Positions 12,796 to 25,716 of a stretch of 64,000 nt of DNA are shown here, one piece after another. The notes under the pieces were generated by a model. That model saw only the letters and a program-made list of their open reading frames with translations. It was not told the DNA's origin and ran no database searches. Made by a program: the position numbers and the translations under genes. The DNA is from Varroa destructor (taxonomy: Eukaryota; Arthropoda; Arachnida; Mesostigmata; Varroidae). The stretch's first letter is position 1. Every line of letters starts with the position of its first letter. Where the stretch lies: the NCBI RefSeq assembly GCF_002443255.2, contig NW_019211455.1, positions 28,532,239-28,596,238 of the forward strand. Direction: 5' to 3'.

Positions 12796-15078
12796 CTTCG
12801 TCTTTGCTGTCTGAGAACGACATAAATGATCATGATTAATTGCCGTACTAACAAAATCAGAAGATGTGTTCAGCCGAGGAGCCATAACGCATGCCGAGCG
12901 ATGTTTCTATTAGCGTGACAGGAATAGTGATGGGATTGGTTCCTAGTTATTTCAGCCACACTGCTTACTACTCTGTAGCTGGTGGAGCAGAAGCCGTTTT
13001 CGGTACCATTAAGTGTATTAGGAAATATGCTATGCCCTCAAATGCTGACCTATAGATACATAGTAGCCCAGTGTTATTTTCTACTTTGTTGTTGTGATGT
13101 CTAAAGCTTTAGGGCCCTTATTCATTAATCCTACACGCTGTCACAAATGTTAAATAGATGTTACATTCTATGACTTTGGACCATTGGACTTTTTCGATCC
13201 GGCTGAATCATTAGTCATAAAATGCTATTTTCGAAATATGGCTAAATATTCTTTAAAATAATGTTTGCGCTTGGTGAATCGAGAAGACAAATTGGCCTTA
13301 TTTCATTTGAGTTGAGTCATTTTTTTTATCTACGGCTTCATGGATTGCGCTAAATTTTGAAGGGGCATAATTAATAGCGCAGATATTTGCAAATTAAATT
13401 TTCTAGACATTCGATGATGGGTCATCAGTGGAATGGCAGTAATAACAACAACTACTCTACCATCCAGAAAAAAATAAATGCATTGATTAAATAGCAGACG
13501 TCTGACAATTTCGACATCGATCAATTGATTGGTAATCATATAACAACTAACTAATATCCATGAGAATACGAAAAACCCGCAATCCTACGTATTTCGATTA
13601 TTTTCACTTTAGTTGTTACGTGCTATCAACGACCAGTAGACCCTGCGTCGTAGATACCTCTCACTTTACGAAGCGCTAGAAAATGAGATTATGCGATAGC
13701 TGAAACAGTCGATGAATTATATATAAATTAGTAGCCTAATAAATATATAGTATATAATCACCCGCGGTGAGGGCAGTAAACAAAGACACTAGTTGGGCCA
13801 AGTCGAAAAACCAACCTAACTACAATTTGGTTCAGCACTAACCAAAGCTTCCGGCTGAAGATGCCCTGCTGGATAAGCTTTTACCATTTTGCGTAGGTAC
13901 ACTGAATAGTCCTAATCTTAAAAGGAAGACCTTTTTTCACATACGATCCAACCGTTTTCTTTTCATACTGAACTCAGTATCCCCATGTTGCCTAGATGTC
14001 AACACATTAATTTATGCTAATTCCGCATTACCCATCACTGACGTACCTCACGTCGACGTTATTCACTCAGTGGCAGCGGCCAACAAATAACTCAAAACAT
14101 GTTTCCTTGTAGCGTCGAGAAGTACAACAGCTGACTGATCCACCCTCTGTAGGGGGCCATTTTGAAAGACGGAAACTTGGCGGCAATTTTGTACAGATCT
14201 CATTCGTAGAGGTAACCAACAGATGCAATAGAGTGAAATGTTTCGCTTTCTTTCACTTTTTCTCTATTTATGATGTCTATACACACGTAGCATCGTTCAC
14301 TACGGGCTGATACAAATGCTGATTGGCTGATACTGATTTCAAATCATAACATAACAATACAAAGAACATTGGAACGGCCATATTGTCAGTTATAGTCAAA
14401 TGCAACGTATTTGATTGACGAAAGATTTGGAAAAACATAAGTGGTGGGAGATATCACAGAAAGTACTAGAGATCATTATAGATATATATTTCATATTTAT
14501 AAGCGTCTATTATTGATTTACGAGATGATAATATCTGCTAGTTACTAGATCACAATAGGTAGTTGTAAATTTCAAAATGGGGTTTGCCGGAATTCACGAT
14601 ACAGAAGAGTATCCATCATGAACGAATATGCCTGTATATTTACTTTTTAACGAGGTTTTATTTATAAAGCTACTTACACATCTTGCGCTGTGTTTTCAAC
14701 TAAGTAAAAAAAAATTATTGATATGATTGCTTTACTCATCTACCACATTTATTTTGCATATTTTATCTTGAAGACTGGCCTGCTTATTATTCAAATCATC
14801 TACTTAGCAAACAAACACTTCACCTACTAACCCGTCATCAAACCGGAAGGTCCTGTCGACGACACAGAAGCACTACGAAAGACAAGTCATTTATTGAAAG
14901 CCTGTAAGCCTAAAGGCTCAAAGCTCTACTGCTGGATATTCTTGGCGTTACGAACGTTAATCTAGATCGGATGCTGTAAAGGCCTGCGTCAAACGTGCAC
15001 AAAACATACGCGAACAAGAACAGCTACAACTCGCTGAAACTATTTACATACACAGACGCTGAGCACAAAGTAAGGCCA

Positions 15079-15096
15079 GGGGGGGGGGGGGGGGGG
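15079..15096. repeat. Poly-G tract, 18 G
   Basis: Uninterrupted run of 18 guanines in AT-rich intergenic DNA. Such runs are rare in AT-rich genomes, are prone to length error in sequencing, and can form G-quadruplex structure. Confidence 0.9.
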
Positions 15097-16360
15097 CATA
15101 GAGTAGTTCCACGATTTGTCGACCGTATATCGATAACGGATCTTCTCGTCATAGCCCTACTTGATAAATTCCATTACGTAACCCATTCGAAATGTCTGAA
15201 ATCAATTGAACGAGTCTCTAGAAATACTCTGAATGGTAGGCGATGCTTACTTCAGTTAGTTTAGGTCGTTCATATTATATATCTGCATGCATACACGAAG
15301 TACTGTACTAAATGGGGAGTGGGGTAACCTTAAAAAAGGCCTCCATTCATCTTTTAGGTCTTTCAATATCTATTTGATGTAAAAGGAAGCACACATTTTA
15401 CGCCAAAATACACATGCAAAGCGAACATTTATTATCATTATAATCGCTCAAGATATGACTATTCGTTGATAACAGAAAATTATATTGATGGCACGCGGCT
15501 GGTAAACGAGTTCTCGACCGACTGTCATGACACCTGACGAACTTATATTGCGCAAAAGTTTTAGACACGCACAACTACGCGACCACCGGCCAACTATACA
15601 TAGATAATCGTGCCTATTTTTTATAATCACGGCTAGACTTGTTGTTGTCGTCATTGTTACTTTTGCTCATAACGCACTGTTTATGTTTTTGAGTTTGGCG
15701 CTTGGTCTATATAACAGGCACTTCCTCTAATAGCATCGAAAAAATCAACTACTTCAGGCAGAAATCTGAACATGTTTTATCCAAGTTTGCGCTTCGCGCT
15801 TCCTCCAAGATGAAGACTAGCCAGCGCTAAACGCCAGCTAGTATAGGTGACCTGTGACTTCATCATTAACAATATTTATCGAAGCTTTTCGCTAAATCAA
15901 AAATTTAATAGTTTCCAAACGATCGAAAAAACGAAGCGTACCAGGATCTATTTGTGTATTTCAGATCGGATCATGTGTGTTCGGCAGCTCTGATAACACT
16001 TGATACGCATAAATCAATTCGATAGAACATTGAGCACATTTCCTATTAGAGATAGTTTGAAAAATATCATTACTGTGAAAAGAACCGGCGATTGTACTAA
16101 AAGTAATAGTGATAAAACAGGAATACCTAACCCTCCGTTACAATCGTTAGAGTTCTCCTAACCAACATAGCATTCAGTCACGTATTTACAAGAAGGCAGG
16201 CAGAAATATATCATTTTATTACCATTGTGCAATTGACCCTTACGTATATATGTGTGTTCGATAAATCATATTTTAGCTACCAGTACACTTATCTACAACA
16301 TATGAAACGAACAAATCATAGTGAAGCACATGTCGAAATATGATCAACTAACGCGTATAT

Positions 16361-16380
16361 AAAAAAAAAAAAAAAAAAAA
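16361..16380. repeat. Poly-A tract, 20 A
   Basis: Uninterrupted run of 20 adenines after ATAT. No retroposed gene is recognisable upstream and no target-site duplication is evident, so it is listed as a homopolymer. Confidence 0.85.
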
Positions 16381-17728
16381 CAAACATCTATTCCTGTTCT
16401 TATAAATTTCATTCCAAAAATAGAAAAACAAATTCAAAATAGTATGGATCTTCCAACAAAACATTGCACATCAATCATTAGCCGTAAGCAAATGGCGATC
16501 GGAGTCGAAATTAGAGATTCGCGAAGAAAATCGTCGACAACGGCGGGAATATGCAGAGTGCAATATGGATGCCGCCGCACAAACATTCCCATCACAGTTG
16601 AGCAAAAGATGAACAATCCATATTTACGATTCATTCTGTGACGTAAACGTACAGAGTCATGGACGACAAAAAAGATCCCCTACGATAAATCCAGCAATAT
16701 ATATAGATTATTTATACGTTTCTCTAAACACAAACATCTTCTCATAAGAACGAAATATCGTCAGAATTATTTCTAATAGCTGACCAACACAACTAGAGCT
16801 CTTGTTTAAATTTTAAAGGCTTAAAAGTTATTTCTTGTAACTGAAATTGGCAGAATGCCATGACAAAGCCAGTATAATCTTATTCACCCACCTTACACCT
16901 TCGAGATTTCATTTTCGCTTTATAGTAGTCTCATTTAATATTTATCACAACTTAAACACAGTTTTTTCCAAAACAATATGAGCGCAAAACGCAGTTCCCT
17001 TACATAGGACACACTAAATTGCTAAAATATACAAAAAATAAAAAACAGGACCTGTGGTTAACAAATCTTCAGTGTAAACAGTAATTTCTTCTCAAGCAGC
17101 TTTTTACCCAACAACTCACTACCCGTCGCTGAGCTCTTTAGCATGTGTGCGTCAATTTCTTAACACGTTCTACGTTATGGCCCTTCAACTATCAGATATG
17201 AAAATCTGCATGAATACACACGCAGAGTAAGTTGGATTTTACCTGCTGGCTTTTTTTCTGCTGTTGCAGGTCTGTCGGACACCTGATTTATGGATCCTAG
17301 TTGCACGTCCTTTAGCTACTGAATGCTGCTTGATTTATTTATAGCGCGATATGCCGAAGCGCAGATTAAAAATAAGAAAAAAAACGCTTATGAGACTTTT
17401 CACAAGGTGCTCCACAATAAACCACCTGATGTTCCTGCAAGTCTTATAGGCATAGACACGTTCCACCATTTCTAAAACGGAGTGTCACAATAGTTCAAAT
17501 TCTATAGGGAGTAACTTCATTCGTATGACCTATTTATAATTCAAAAAGATGTACTTTATTTATCAGCTAACAAATTGTAAAACCTGTTCAAAAGATCTTG
17601 AAAGTTGTATTATTAATTTCTCTAACTTGAGTACCTTTATAACAGCATTGTACGTGAGAAATGAAACCTAAACACGGAATATAAACTTAGCCATGTCGAT
17701 TACTGTTTATATGATTATTATTATTATT

Positions 17729-17734
17729 TTTATT
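17729..17734 (-). terminator. Candidate poly(A) signal of the anoctamin gene
   Basis: AATAAA on the minus strand, about 520 bases after the anoctamin stop codon, within an AATAAT-rich stretch. Its position fits a 3'UTR end; use is inferred. Confidence 0.4.
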
Positions 17735-18252
17735 GCTGAAAAAATCCTTTTTGGCACGAAGATGTTACACGGGATTCCTGGGAATGTTTCTATTAAATGA
17801 TCTATATTAACATTATCTTCACGTCTACAATCCGTGAATAATCTAGATAGGAAAAGAGGTCCAAAGTTAAAGGTGACAGAACTTCTTTTATGACCCAACA
17901 ATGTGACATTCGTTAACAAATGCTACATAAAGCACACACAGACCTTACTTTACGAACTTTAACTACTCATTTAGTTGGAATTTATCTTGAATTATCTTGG
18001 AATAATATCATTTCAAATGGCGTCGTCTATCAATATTGTGTCGTATCTGATTAGTTCGAACTCGGCAGCTAAAGAGCACTTATCAATGCTATCGTCTTCG
18101 TTACCGTAAACTGAATTAAATTACTTTTGCTCGTCCATTCACGTACGTTCTCACGTCTAAATTTCGGTGTTTCGGTAATAAACGAGGCGTGCGTGACAGT
18201 TCCCGTGTAAAACCAAAGCCAGTTGATTGTGTATGCGATCTCCATTGCCGTC

Positions 18253-21200
18253 TTATCCGGATAATGTTCTGTGCAGGGTTTTTTCCTGTTGCCTCCTTTT
18301 AAGTTCCTGTAGAATGATGAGCTCGTTGGTGAGCCGGTTGTCCTCGCGAATCTTTTCACGGATCGAGCGTGGGATGTCAGGGATCAGCCAGCGAATTAAT
18401 GTCGTCAAAATCACAATAACGTTCTACAATGGCATTGGGAGGAACAGAAAACATTATAATTAAAAGCGTATGGTGGGAATTATCCAGCGATTTTTCTTGA
18501 CAGCTTATACAAGAGAATTCCAAGTTCGAAAAAAAAAGTGGTGGAAGATGACGGCATCGAACATGCGGCTAAGCAATGAACTTCTTACCTCAGCTTAACG
18601 GTTTGTCCTAATCATAGTTCACATAAGCTCGACTAGAAAAAGACCCAGCAGAAGTGTTTACCTCAAATATGATAACGAACAACAGCCTCCACACAAAGAT
18701 CTCCCAGAAAACAATAGTTCGTTTATAAGTACGGTTATCGTCCCATGGCGGCGTGCGGTAATCCGAATACCGGCAAAATGTTGAATTGCCAAGCAATTCA
18801 GACTTTTTTCTGTAGTTGAAAAAACATAAAAACAAATAAAACACTTAATGCCGATGACCATGGACATAGCATCAAATAATGAATCGATTTGGCATTTTGG
18901 CTATAGAAGTTACTGCTGAACCAACTGCTACAGGGTTTAATCTTGTGTTGAGAAAAATCGGTTGCATTACTACAAAGGCATGGGAAAATCGATAATACTT
19001 CTCAAACAAAGGAAAACCACTCACTTGTGTTTTACGTTGGGGCCATAATGGTTTGTGTCAAATGTGGACAGGGTGAAGTTGACGTATCCAAATAGATCGT
19101 GGTTTGGGTTGTACTTGAGCATATAATACAGTCGAGGGATGAGCTCCGAGGTAAATGCTATGATTACGGCATTGCTAAGGACGGCGAGCTTGCCTAACAC
19201 GTCTAGTATTCTATACCATACTCCTGAAATTTGTACAAGTACGCATTCGCTGATCAGGATAAATTAATATCTAATAGTGGAGCTGAATGCAAATGTTGCA
19301 CAAAATAAAATCACCTCTTGACGCTTTTCTACTAGAAAGAGGTACTTCACTCTTTGCCTACCAATATCTTTCACACGCTGCCCGACAGGCCTTCGAAACT
19401 GGTTCAGTAGTTTCTTCGCGTCAAGTCGAATCTCAAAGATGTTGTTGATTAAGGCGAACAGTGGCGCAACAGGGAACGCAGCAACAAAAAGTGTCACAAA
19501 TCCATACTGTAGGATTATTTCGAGGTACTCAAAAAATAGGCCAGTTTGGCCCATTTCAGGAAGGCAATAATCGCGCTCCCACGGTCTTTCGTCATCGACG
19601 TCAGCTCCGTCGGCCGTCATCTTCTGCTGAGCGGCATCTTCATCTAGGTTGATATCAATGTACTAGGTTTGTGACAAAGACAAAAAAATAAAGATAATTG
19701 TACAAACTATTAAAGAGTCGACCATTAGCGAGCAAAACTATACGCAGCTCATGGTATACAAGAAGCAACTAATCAATATGGTGCTATAAATATAAGTATT
19801 CTATATGATTCTATAAGGAATGACTAAAACGAGCGATACACTTAGACAGACTTCATACAACATCGAACGCCGCAAACTATTATTCGTTCGGCGGCAGAGT
19901 GCACTACTAACAATAGTTCGCTTCCTGATGCCTTTTTTCTGCAGCATCCTCATGAAGGCGGGCCAGAAGAATTCGTAGATAGCTGAAAATGCCTGCTTGC
20001 CGATCATAATAACAGCTAGCTGGATAGACAATTCCTGAAAGCATCCTCCAGTTCCACAAACTTCCTGCTGGTAGGAACCCAATACATAGTTGTACTTCCC
20101 GGGTCGGCCCACGAATCTAAAAGGTTGCACACGAGCAGGTAATTAATCGAAAGGTGTGACAGCCCACCAAATGATTTCGAGCCCGAAATTTATTTAGTAG
20201 GTTTAAATCTTATATAAGCTGCTCAGCAAAAGTAGCAAATAGATGAAAAAATCAACTGCTAACTTACTTTCCTTTGAAGAGTGCGATGTAAAATATGGAC
20301 GAATAGCAGTTGACAAATTGCAGAAGATACATTTTCAGAGTAAGCGAATCATCATATTCACTTTGTGTGCGCGGCATTTCCATATCGGTTAGCTTGACGG
20401 CTAGTCGCGAGTAGAGCATATTGAAACCGATGATACACATCAGGTTAAGAAAGGCAGCCGTTGATGATACAATGACCGGCGTATAGACGTCGTCGCCCCC
20501 TTTAAGAGCGAGCGCCGCTCGTAACGTCATCCTGTAAATGTAGGAGCGTGTAGTTGTCATTTAAGGATACTTGGCTTCATCGTTTACTACTAAACTTAAT
20601 ATAATAATGGTACGTAAGTGCTTGAAGGACAAAAAAGCCTTAAGCGTGTTTACCTATAAAGGATGACTCCAATCGCAGCCGATATACAGAGCAGCACTGC
20701 AAGGAGAATGACGGATACAGAGAAAATCGTATAGGGAAGCTTTCGTCGCCAAAATTGCGGTTTGAAACGATCCGAGTAACCCCCGTCGTCTAAGAGCTTT
20801 TTTTTGAGGGCGGTCATCTTAGCAACGTACTCTGGTCGGGAGTTCTCTTCCAGCGTGTCGAAGCCACTTAGGTCCCATTGATACGTAATTCGACTAGAGT
20901 ATCTGTAAGTTGTAGGTAATTTTGAATTTTAGTAACCGTCGAAACGGAAACGTTTACCAAATGCGAATTCAAGGGGGATGACGGGTGCACAAACGGCAAA
21001 AAAAGGACCATTGAAGAGGGCATTAACCGCTCTGTTCTACAGGAACAGCAGCACTTCTTACCTTTTCCAGAGTTCCAAAAAAGCCGCACTCCAGAGGGCC
21101 ATAAAGATACTGAAACAAACCGTTGCCGCATTGTCGAATAGATACGTCATCATTGAGTGTTTACAATTCTCCTTCAGTTGCCAGTACTCACAACCGTCAT

Positions 21201-22992
21201 CGCAGCTCGGGCACATCACGATATTCTTGTCATTGATGCACACGTCAAGCCTGTTCAGATATGTATAGAAATGATTGACAAAAAAGAGTGAGCGAAACAA
21301 GGTTGTCATTAATTCAACCCGGCAGCTATACTACAAGTGCTACAGATGAGGAATATTATTTATATTGTTCCAACAATTTCTTTCAGCATACTATAATATG
21401 AGCATATTGCATAGAAATCGCTCTCTATGAGTGCCCTACAGCAGCCTACAATGAATCACTTTGATTGTAAACTAAGTTTTTAAACAAAAAAAAAAAATAA
21501 ATCCGCTGCAAGGAAACACTAACTTACGTGGGAGCGTTGGTCTTCACTGTCATGATGCCGTATGCAAAACATAATATCCCGACGAATGATGCTGGAATTA
21601 GCATGTAAGTATAAAAACCCAGCCAGGCGAAATACAGTCCAACCTTAATACCGAAATATCGTCGAATATCGTCCAGCGGCTGGTTTTGGAACGTCGAAAA
21701 TATCGATGCCCACTCTGAAAGTAGACGGTTTCTCAACGAATTGTCATTTTCCGTGTTTGAACCTTCATGTACTGGATAGGCGGCCAAATACGTCAGATCG
21801 GCTAAAAGACGATTGATGCCAAAATCGTACGTGTCATCACCCTGCGTACGCGAAAATGTCTTGCGTTGGAGGACATAGTTGACGATTTGAGATCGCTGTG
21901 CCGAAGTGAAGAACTCTTCCTTTACTTCGGGAATGTCGAAACTGTCGACCGACATTTAAACAAGCATTGGCAGAAAGGGAAAACTTGATAAGTGAGATGC
22001 TAAAATGGATGGTCGACCTTTATTTCTACTGTTTCTCTTATATCTCAATCTGTGAAGGATTCGCCAAAGCGCTTTCAGAAGGCAATTTGCTGATATAACT
22101 AATGCAAAATGGCTAATAACTGTTTCAAAAATATCGGCTATAATCTTTTTCTTTGGTCGGTTATCATACCTACTGCGCTAAGAACCAACAACATATTTAC
22201 AGATACTCCCTGGTTTTCGAAAATGTGACGGCAAATTGTTTGTGCATCATCTTCTTCGTGGGCCTCGGCTGGAGACTGAGTCTTGATGCTGCCAGTGCTT
22301 TTTCATTTTCCTCATTTTCACCAATCTGCTCCCAGTCCAGTCATCGGACCGTAACACGGAATTTGCCGACAGTTGAGCGTATCAGCCACCAGACAAGCGT
22401 ATCAAAAGTGAATCCTGAATTTACTCATCAATGGTAGACTCACGAAGTGATTAAGTATCATCAATTATCTAAAGAAGGAGCTGGTCTATTAATGTTAATA
22501 TATGCATTTTTGTCTGAAGTTCGATCTCCTTTCGTCCTGTTATTGAGCTCAGTTTGATGCCGTACCCTAGATATATAGTATGGGATCAATTCGCTGGTAT
22601 AGTAGCAGCTGGATACGGAACGCAAAAAACCATTCTGTAAGGCTAAACGGGACGGTGAGGACGGTGAACGGAAGACGTATGAACGACGAGAATCAAGTGC
22701 TAAATCGTTGTGATTACACTACTAGAAAACAATAGTGTTCGTTAATTATGAATAGGAGACTACCATTTATCGAGGTACTGATTATTGATTGGGTAAATGG
22801 CAGTAAAAAAAAAAGCATTCAAATATTAATTTTAGATGAGAAAGGAAAACGAAACTAGAGCAAGCAGTGCTTTCCGTATAAGCTAGCCATTTTGAGTTAT
22901 AGCTTTCACATTGTATACTTTGTCTAGCAATTATTCTGATAAGTACTTTGTCAATTAGATGTAGTGCATGCGCGGCAAGATAAAGAAGAGTG

Positions 22993-23029
<37 letters not shown>

Positions 23030-25716
23030 CCAATAGATGCCCCTCACGCTGCAGAATAAGACATTAAGAAGTTAGTACGGCCCGCTTCATCACAATGCCA
23101 TATGATTATCTAGCTAAGTATGACTGTGCACAGGTAACACAAAATGTTAGAAAGCCATTACATTACTAGCGTTGTATTTGTTTTAGAACACTATTTCACC
23201 AAATAGAATTAAACGGACAATTCTGTTCCTATGCAACGAAAAAATCAGGTAAAGTGTTATTGAGTGAGCTAATGATATTAATTTTATGTATGTACACGAT
23301 AAATTAAATCAAATGAGCACACATTATAAAGATTTCAACAAAGGAAATAGATTAGTCCACAGGATGAAAGGAGCCATAAGGAGGTAAACAGCGGTCAGGA
23401 TAACTCACAGATGGCGATTTCTAGTACAAACCTGTTTAGGCGATTGGCTAATGTTTTCAATGATAGCTTCCCACTCCTGTCTTCTGAGGCAGCTCTGTTC
23501 AGGAGAAGGACGGCAACACAGAGGATGACGCGAGCAAAGGATGGCGAGACATGAGGATAACAACACATAATTTCCTTGTGGTTAAGTACAAATACCTTGG
23601 GAATCATGCCGCCCCACTAGTTACAAGGAAAGCATCGGTTACTACTAGGAAGTAAGCCGAAAAAGAGACCAGCGAAATAGATGAACTGGCTAATGAAAAG
23701 TTTGGCAAAAAACGAATACAGAAAAAGAAAGATAAAGACAAGTCGAAACGAATAGTGAGTGGGCGGCCACAGCGATTTGTAATTTCATGTGGAAAACAAT
23801 TACAAACAAAAAAAAAAAACAACGAGATAGATTGCTATAATTTAGAGACGGCAGAAGCTTGCTGACAAAGAAGACACGTAATCAAGACAAAATCAATCCC
23901 TAGGTAAATGTGACCTTCACAATTAGACGTATTGATTGCGGAACAGCAAACGTTCTGCATGCTAATATCGCCTATCATCGCTGAGGGTGAGTTATTTGCA
24001 TTTGTTCCGAATTAGGCGTCCAAATCCTCGATCTGACTAATTCACACGTCATACAACATTAGCATCAGTCAGTAGATACGAAACAACAACGACTTCGTCC
24101 CCAGCGCCACGTTAGTATCTTCGTTCACACAGCATACGTGCATTAAGATGTACCCACAGTTCGACATATTGGACTACGGTGAGGTTTTTTTTTTCTTCAA
24201 ACATATCTATCCGTCATATTTTGAGAGTGGCGAACAGCGCACTGAACTGGAAAAATACAATACACTCTTTCTCTGTACATAAATTGCATTTAAGTGTTAG
24301 CCTCTACATTATATGAACTATATAAGATACGCCGTCATAATGGCCTAAGCACTATATGAAAATATATACATAATGATGTAAAACATCCGAGGATTTTCTC
24401 AATGAACCACAGATCGTTATTCCTGTGAATATTTTGAATCAAACGAAATGACGATAGATTTTGATGCATTTGTGTTATCTTAACCTATTTTTTTAGCTTG
24501 ACCCTTATACGTTGTGTGAGTACATATCTATCTACTAATTCATTCGTATATCTGAAGTCAATATATGGTCCTCACGGGGTATTCCTACGTGACCGTGTAG
24601 CAAGACTAGTTGATCTGCATGACTAGTGAATAGATGAAACCGGATTACGTTAGTCGATTGACCAGTGACGATCCTATGCGATAAGATATATGATCCGATA
24701 AATATGGCTGCTCTGACAATCAAATAAGCGAAAAGGAGGGACACGCTCACCTCTTTGACGGGCATTTTGAATCGCATCACTTCAGCGTACGTACTGAGAA
24801 CCTCCCATGGTGCACTTATTTTGATAAACATCAACCCTCCACGAGATAGACTCTGAAAGGTAATCATATCATAGCTTCGTGAGAGCTGGCGTGTTGAAGC
24901 TCTCTACACGTTTGGGTTTATCGATGATCCTTTTTTGCCACTTATCTGACAACCATCTGAGTTCTGGCCAGCTGGCTCATTCAAGAAGCAGGCATTGCCT
25001 CGAATTTGTTTCAGCAATGGTCAACTATTTAATCCTGCGCTAAATTAATCTCCGGCGATTTTATCTGCTGGTCAAAAAATGCTTCCAGAACAGGCATGAC
25101 TAAAATCAACCCACTAAGTCGTCGACATTTTAGTGGATTGCTACTACAGTCCACTAATTCGAAACGTGGTGCACCATCCATTTGTTTACGTACCGACTGT
25201 GCATAGTCGAGCTTGAGCCCTGCCCGGATCAACTCCTGTTCATAGATGTCTCTTTTTTTCTGTCCAATTTTACTTGTCGGATCATACGCGAGAACAAAGT
25301 CCACCTGAATTGAAATGTGTTAGTTAGAAATGCGTGTATACCACCAGCTGCACATTGTGAAGGTGACACGGTCGACTTGGGGAGATTGGTTGATTGTTGT
25401 GTAACTAATAGGTTGCGCAGTACTCGTACAAGGATCTTGGCTGTTCTACACTTTGCACATATGAGTAACAGTGACGCCGATTTGCGACAAGGGCCACAAG
25501 TATCATTAAGCCATAGGCGACCATGTTAAGTGTTTGTTATAATACATATGTTATAGTTGACTTCATATGTTCTTGCCTTTGAGTATCCGTCGGACATGTA
25601 GCACACTCCAGGCTGCTTTAGTCGCTTCGGCCTTTTACGCTGCGACTGTGGCACGTATTCCGCAGTGAGCGTCTCATGCAGAATATCTTCAAGCGGGCCT
25701 TTAGCTACCGTCTCGT
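18253..25716 (-). CDS. ANO: Anoctamin (TMEM16 family), ANO4/5/6-like; 13 exons, 5' end missing
   Basis: Minus-strand exons: 25716-25577, 25304-25194, 24852-24751, 22325-22201, 21941-21528, 21250-21062, 20902-20654, 20531-20268, 20116-19852, 19662-19362, 19223-19025, 18809-18662, 18423-18253. They give 891 residues in uninterrupted phase. Anoctamins are dimeric Ca2+-activated chloride channels and/or lipid scramblases of plasma or internal membranes. Seen: dimerisation domain ([35 protein letters not shown]), then ten hydrophobic spans from [20 protein letters not shown] to the last exon. Marker motifs include [55 protein letters not shown] and IRWLIPDIP. Ca2+-site acidic residues are kept: an EYLE pair (ANO1 E702/E705), NNIFEIRLD (N730/E734/D738) and the Glu of QELSIQL. 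The short C-tail ends in a basic, coiled-coil-like stretch. The exon at 25716 begins in mid-codon, so a short upstream exon with the start Met was not found. The first visible intron probably uses a GC donor. Confidence 0.96.
22996..23026. repeat. (TA)n microsatellite in an anoctamin intron
   Basis: About 15 TA units in the intron between exons 24852-24751 and 22325-22201, the largest visible intron of this gene (about 2.4 kb). Confidence 0.85.

Larger units (their letters stand above)
12796..17728. other. Intergenic region between VPS41 and the anoctamin gene
   Basis: AT-rich sequence with no exon that I can support. The VPS41 promoter should lie near 12.8-13.0 kb but shows no clear core element. 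It contains a G18 run and an A20 run, listed separately. Open frames (for example 14995-15264 and 16434-16641 on both strands) show no family resemblance, and the first is created partly by the poly-G run. Confidence 0.5.
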
